In this document: in pieces, positions 60,395 through 64,000 of the stretch
How the letters are laid out: each line of letters begins with the position of its first letter
Numbering within the stretch: the stretch's first letter is position 1
NCBI GenBank assembly: GCA_022605955.1
Contig: JAKCOZ010000005.1
Span: 8,258,501-8,322,500 of the forward strand
Direction of reading: 5' to 3'
DNA from: Rallus limicola
Taxonomy: Eukaryota > Chordata > Aves > Gruiformes > Rallidae
DNA: 64,000 nucleotides
Notes under the pieces: generated by a model
Databases searched by the model: none
Seen by the model: only the letters and a program-made list of their open reading frames with translations
Told to the model about the DNA's origin: nothing
Translations under genes and position numbers: made by a program

Positions 60395-60537
60395 GAATTC
60401 AAGATCACACAACCAGCAGCTTCAGTGGAGAAAAACTATTTTGCTGGCAACTCTTTTTAAAGCACCATCATTTCAAATCAGTGCGCTCTTAAACTATTGA
60501 CAGGAGCTTTGACAACAAGACAGGATGCCTCATAAAG
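60395..60537 (+). other. Start-codon exon (5' UTR plus 13 coding bases)
   Basis: A 143-base exon. It is preceded by a good 3' splice site (TCTGTCTCCTTCCCAG, AG at 60,393-60,394) and ends at a consensus 5' splice site, AAAG|GTGAGT (GT at 60,538-60,539). It contains a single ATG (60,525), with A at -3. An in-frame TGA at 60,510-60,512 lies upstream, so translation cannot start earlier in this exon in that frame. Everything fits the first coding exon of a gene with a small coding leader. Confidence 0.62.
60525..60537 (+). CDS. First 13 coding bases of an unidentified developmental-type gene
   Basis: The partial CDS encodes Met-Pro-His-Lys and the first base of codon 5, then splices (phase 1) at a GTGAGT donor. 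The remaining exons lie beyond base 64,000. Very short first coding segments followed by a large intron are common among homeodomain and zinc-finger regulators. The CpG-island cluster, multiple promoter-like blocks and long gene-poor flank also point to a developmental transcription factor. I compared the start from memory with several families: PAX8 begins Met-Pro-His but then differs, and MEIS has a similarly tiny first exon but different residues. I cannot name the gene. If the donor were not used, the frame would continue to 60,872 with low-complexity Ser/Leu-rich residues and no domain, which looks intronic. Confidence 0.55.
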
Positions 60538-60879
60538 GTGAGTCTGCTCATTTCTTCTCCCAACTTCTCCCTCCTTGCATTTTAATATTTAGGCAGGGCT
60601 CTCGCTCTCTCCTCCTCTCTTTCTCTCTCTCTCTCACTCGCTCATATTCCCATTTGCATTCCGGAGAGCTTCCCAGGGAACTTTCCAGCCCAGGAGCTCA
60701 CAAACTTTCTGCCTTTCACATAAGCCCGTGTCCTCTGGAAAAGCTAAAGCATCTGACTCGGAAACCAATGCCAACACGAGCAGCAGTAATTCCCACGCAG
60801 CGTTCGCTGGGCTGGGAGACCACAAGCGCCGGTGCGTGTGTTGCCGATGCTGCCGGTACCCCAAGCTCGTAGGGGCGGC

Positions 60880-60967
60880 GGGGCCGGAACCCGGGTCGGA
60901 TCGGGGCCGTGCCTGCCTCCCTCCCGGCAGGCAGGCACGGCCCCGATCCGACCCGGGTTCCGGCCCC
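60880..60967. repeat. Perfect 39-bp inverted repeat with 10-base loop
   Basis: The left arm 60,880-60,918 is the exact reverse complement of 60,929-60,967. The 10 loop bases are 60,919-60,928, and pairing stops at 60,879/60,968. As single strand this would form a very stable GC-rich hairpin. It may be real (a fold-back duplication) or an assembly or library fold-back artefact. Confidence 0.95.
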
Positions 60968-61157
60968 ACGCCACTCCGCGTGGGAGGGTGGGAGGGAGGG
61001 AAGCGGCGCCTCGTTGCCCCGGGGGCGGCCCCGTCCGCGGCTCTAGCTTTGTGTTTCCGCGGTCTCGGTTAGAGAAGGATCACCGGTGATCGTGGAGGGG
61101 GGAATGGGGGGGAGGGGGAGAAGAGGGAGCGAGCGGCCGGGAGAGTTGCGTGGCGGA

Positions 61158-61198
61158 AAAAAAAAAACCTACAAAAAACCCAAGCAAATAAACCACAT
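61158..61198. repeat. A-run/CCCAAGC low-complexity tract
   Basis: AAAAAAAAAAACCTAC, AAAAAACCCAAGC and AAATAAACC in sequence, same class as the other A/C tracts. Confidence 0.8.
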
Positions 61199-61487
61199 CC
61201 TAGGCCAAGTTAGCTCCCAGGCGCGGTACAGGCGGGGAGCTGAGCGGAGCTGAAGGGCTGTCAGCTTTAATCAGCCACCCGGGGATCTTCCCAACTTGTC
61301 CCTAGTGCCGGCAACTTTCCCAGCTCCGGCGCGGCAGAAGCGCCGGGGGCACGGAGCCTCCCGCACCGCGCATTCAGGGCCCCGCCGGGTGCCCCCGCAC
61401 CGCACCGTCCCTCCTCGGCAGCGGGCGCGCCGTGGTCCCGGTTTGAGGAAAAATATTTTGAGCCTGTTTTAATCCATACGCTTTTTA

Positions 61488-61700
61488 CGTTTTTTTTGGT
61501 TTGGGTTGTTTTTTGTGGCTTTTTTTTTTTTTTTTTTCTTTTAAAAGACCCTACTCTCAGTTATTTCTGCAAGAGCCTGGTAATCGCCCCTTTGATCCCC
61601 AACTATACCAAAGCCTTTTTCCTTTTCTTTTCCTTTTTTTTTTTTAAGTTACAAACTCTTTGCAGTCAAAAAAAAAAAAAAAAAAAACCAAAAAAAAAGA
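61488..61700. repeat. T-rich and A-rich low-complexity tracts
   Basis: A G-punctuated poly(T) tract at 61,488-61,545 (GGTTTGGGTTG type), T-runs near 61,610-61,645, and an A-run at 61,669-61,687 with CC interruptions. There is no mobile element body. Confidence 0.85.
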
Positions 61701-62129
61701 GAAAAAAAATTGCTCCTGGGAAGCGCAACAATAAACTTGATTTTTTTTTTCCCTCGCAAGTGCAATTGGTAAAAAAAAATCTGGATTTGAATTTAACCTT
61801 GTAACGCTTTGCACAGAGGTGTTACACTGAGGAGCAGGGCAGGAATAATTAGTGGAAAGTTTAAAAACAAACTTTCCCCGACGATTAAATGTACCTGGTA
61901 GAGACTGGTTTGGAAAAAAGACAACAACGTCCTAGAGAAGAAAAGTGACTGCATCTTCTCCATTTTAGGCACACAAAATAATAAAAGTGACCCTTGACAA
62001 TAAATGTTTACCGCTGGTGACCTTTACCAACGCCTAATCGCAAATCGATTCGTTTTTATCTCCTTCTCATTTGCCCCAGGAACGCGAAACTTTGTCATCT
62101 TAACGCCTAATTACGGTTTCACCGGGAGA

Positions 62130-62146
62130 TTGGGGGGGGGGGGGGA
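62130..62146. repeat. Poly(G) run
   Basis: About fourteen consecutive G residues flanked by AT-rich DNA. Confidence 0.85.
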
Positions 62147-62219
62147 ATGCTATCCGCCATCAGATTATATCAAGATTTCGAGATTAAAAACCGATTTGCA
62201 GATTAGGCTGGGCCTATTA

Positions 62220-62460
62220 GGACACGGCGAGCTGCATTCCCTTCCTCGCTCGGGAGCTGGCCGTGTCCCGCCGGCCCGGGTGCGGGGCCGCAGGTCCCTG
62301 CGGGGGAGCAGCGAATTCGGGCTACGGCAGGAGAAGGCGATTTTGCCATCGTGCCGCTTTGGGCAACGGGGCCGCCGGACCTGGCCTGGGGCTGCGGGAC
62401 CGGTTGCGGGAGGCGTTAGAGAGTTGCCGAGCAGAACCGCAGCTCCCTTACCCCGCACCT
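62220..62460. promoter_or_regulatory. CpG island 9 (small, intronic)
   Basis: A short CpG-dense block isolated in AT-rich intronic sequence. No promoter elements are clear. Confidence 0.4.
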
Positions 62461-62575
62461 CCTCTTACCTTGCTGAAGCACTTGGCTACACTCGCCCTGT
62501 ATAGGAAAACGCTTTAGGCTGTGTTTGGGGTTTTGTTTTGTTTCGTGGCTTTTTTTCCCTCCCCTCTTCTACTCT

Positions 62576-62595
62576 CCCCCCCCCCCCCCCCCCTT
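62576..62595. repeat. Poly(C) followed by poly(T)
   Basis: A C-run of about nineteen followed directly by eight T residues. Confidence 0.88.
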
Positions 62596-63429
62596 TTTTT
62601 TCTTCCTCTCTCTCTGTTAAATCCACTCATTGTCGTTCCTGAGGTCCGTGCTGGCAGAGCTGAGGGCTAGAAGTTTAATGGTGGCTTTCTGGATGGCTTC
62701 TTTAACCCCGTAGGCCTCACGTTTATCTGTTGTGCGTGAAATATGTGAGGAAATTGTGTCTGAAGAAGTGGGTTTCCCGTTCGGTGTGTGTCTATGCAGA
62801 CGTGTTCGGTATATTAAAGGGATGGCTTCACGTTCAGTTCAGCTGAAGGAGATACCGCCACGTCTCTATTGAAGTACAGTGTAGCTTGCTTTGCTGCTAA
62901 TCAGGTAGCTCTCCAAAGAGCAGTAAATATTTACCAGCTAAAGTCTTCATGCTGCGAGAAAGTACTTGTTTGATGTTTATTTTTATGGATTTAAGATTAC
63001 TAAAAGCTACTTAATAAATTATACCATGGCTAGTGCTGAATGGGGAAACGTGCCTCTTTGAATTCTCCATCATATGCAGGAAGAGTAAAATTAATATTCA
63101 TTATAGGCGCAAAAGAAAGAGAATGAGTATTTTTAGGCGAAAAAAAGGGGAGAGAAAATGAAGGCTGCGACTATTTCATTATTTCATTATTTTACCTCCT
63201 TTTTTTTAGCAACCCCCTTGAATGGGCTCTTTATTGTAATTGTCCCTCCCCAATTGAGCACCCCACTGAGCTGTTGTATCTTTTTACAACCCCTAACAAC
63301 TCGCACCAGTAACACAATTACCGCCAGATATTTATAACGAGAAATTACTTTTCCATTTTCACCCGCGACGATTTCAAATAAATACATGGGGACGCATAAA
63401 TAAATAAATAAGTGGCCCGGGGTGTGGGG

Positions 63430-63640
63430 TGTGTGTGAAGGGAGAGAGGGAAGAAGGAGGGAGAGAAGGTGGTGAGAGGAGGAGAGAGGGGAAGGAAGGA
63501 AGGAAAGAAGGAGGGAGGGAACGAGCGAGCGAGCGGCGGGGGGAGTGGGGGGGGGGGGAGGTGGTGTGTGTTAGGGGGGTGTGTGCTGGGGAGGGGGGGG
63601 GGGGGGGGGGGGGGGGGGGAGAGAGAGAAAAAAGGGCGCT
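63430..63640. repeat. Long purine tract with poly(G) runs
   Basis: Some 200 bases of nearly pure purine on the plus strand: GA-rich repeats (GGAA, GAGG, GAGC units), then G-runs at about 63,547-63,558 and 63,593-63,619 (27 G), ending in (GA)n. Such tracts can form triplex (H-DNA) and G-quadruplex structures. Frames here are Gly/Arg/Glu-rich artefacts. The long G-run may be mis-sized in the assembly. Confidence 0.9.
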
Positions 63641-64000
63641 GGGGACTGTCCAGGCGCTGGGTCAAGGCAGGCACTAATGAAGGGAGAAGGGGCTTGTTTC
63701 TCTGCTCTTTGTAAGTTGGAGGGTTGTTGGTCCGTTGAGTTGGGAAGCTGCGCGGCCGGTTAAGGAGCCTGGGTTTCTGCACTCGGGGTTTGGGTAGAGG
63801 AGCAGAATGGAGGCCATTGTTCGCTTTCTGTAGGCTTTGTTTAACAGTTCTCACCCCCTCCTGTTCTTACTTTTTAAAGCAGTGAGGCGAGGTAGACAGC
63901 GTGTGTCACAGTACAGTGAAAAAGGGGAAGATCTAAAGACCAAAAAAGAAGTTAATCACAAGACGGGGAGTTTGGGGAGAAAAAGTTGCTAGTGCCGCGG

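Larger units (their letters stand above)
60820..61440. promoter_or_regulatory. CpG island 8 (intronic)
   Basis: CpG-dense block just inside the inferred first intron, containing the 39-bp inverted repeat. Frames on both strands across the repeat read the same peptide because of the symmetry, not because of a gene. An additional intragenic promoter is possible. Confidence 0.55.
60538..64000 (+). other. First intron (5' part), running off the window
   Basis: Downstream of the GTGAGT donor I see no further exon with paired splice sites and a recognisable protein. The stretch holds CpG island 8 (60.8-61.4 kb), a perfect inverted repeat, T- and A-runs at 61.5-61.7 kb, a small CpG island at 62.2-62.5 kb, repeat-free AT-rich DNA at 62.6-63.4 kb that may be regulatory, and a purine/G-rich tract at 63.43-63.64 kb. 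The next exon is expected beyond the window. Confidence 0.45.

Noticed and set aside
60525..60537. Assignment to PAX8 or MEIS from the first residues and exon shape
   Set aside because: PAX8 begins Met-Pro-His but the next residues and exon structure differ; MEIS starts Met-Ala-Gln. Four residues are not enough to name a gene.
60525..60872. 115-codon open frame read straight through from the ATG
   Set aside because: A perfect GTGAGT donor follows after 13 coding bases and the continuation is low-complexity; better read as intron.
60634..61072. Similar peptides predicted on both strands, suggesting a duplicated small protein
   Set aside because: Explained entirely by the 39-bp inverted repeat.
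1..64000. CRISPR arrays, bacterial operons, tRNA or rRNA genes
   Set aside because: No spaced direct repeats, no ribosome-binding-site-led gene runs, and no cloverleaf or rRNA signatures recognised by eye.

Overview
The window looks like bird genomic DNA. It carries two copies of the CR1 LINE, the dominant avian/reptilian retrotransposon, both ending in the octamer-type 3' tail typical of the family. One copy is interrupted by what looks like a solo LTR of an avian endogenous retrovirus. No SINEs are obvious, and the GC- and CpG-rich zone has vertebrate-type promoters and splice sites. Nothing is organised as prokaryotic genes: the many small open frames are chance frames or lie in low-complexity DNA.

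Layout. Bases 1-46,100 are a gene-poor, mostly AT-rich flank. It holds the two CR1 copies (about 5,295-6,570 and 12,830-15,470), a very old L2-like LINE remnant (about 31,515-32,125), several simple repeats, and stretches that read like developmental enhancers (inference). From about 46,130 the character changes sharply: a 15-kb cluster of separate CpG islands (46.1, 47.5-48.9, 51.1-51.6, 52.0-54.0, 56.0-57.2, 57.6-58.5, 59.2-60.1, 60.8-61.4 and 62.2-62.5 kb), separated by AT-rich spacers. Such clusters are typical of genes for developmental transcription factors.

The clearest gene evidence is on the plus strand at the right end. A promoter-like block sits near 59,978-60,050. A 3' splice site precedes 60,395. 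A 143-nt exon (60,395-60,537) then holds one ATG in good context, an in-frame upstream stop, 13 coding bases (Met-Pro-His-Lys plus one base) and a perfect GTGAGT donor. The rest of the gene would lie beyond base 64,000, so it cannot be named from this window. Two further promoter-like blocks at about 53.13 and 57.05 kb could be alternative start sites of the same gene or of non-coding transcripts.

The most notable observations are: (1) the three promoter-like blocks share exact 16-base modules in pairs; (2) a 39-bp-arm inverted repeat with no visible mismatch lies just inside the first intron; (3) an unusual class of A-run/CCCAACC low-complexity tracts recurs through the window; (4) both CR1 copies share the same change in the reverse-transcriptase catalytic box; and (5) an old L2-like RT fragment is still recognisable. 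I found no convincing undescribed coding system.
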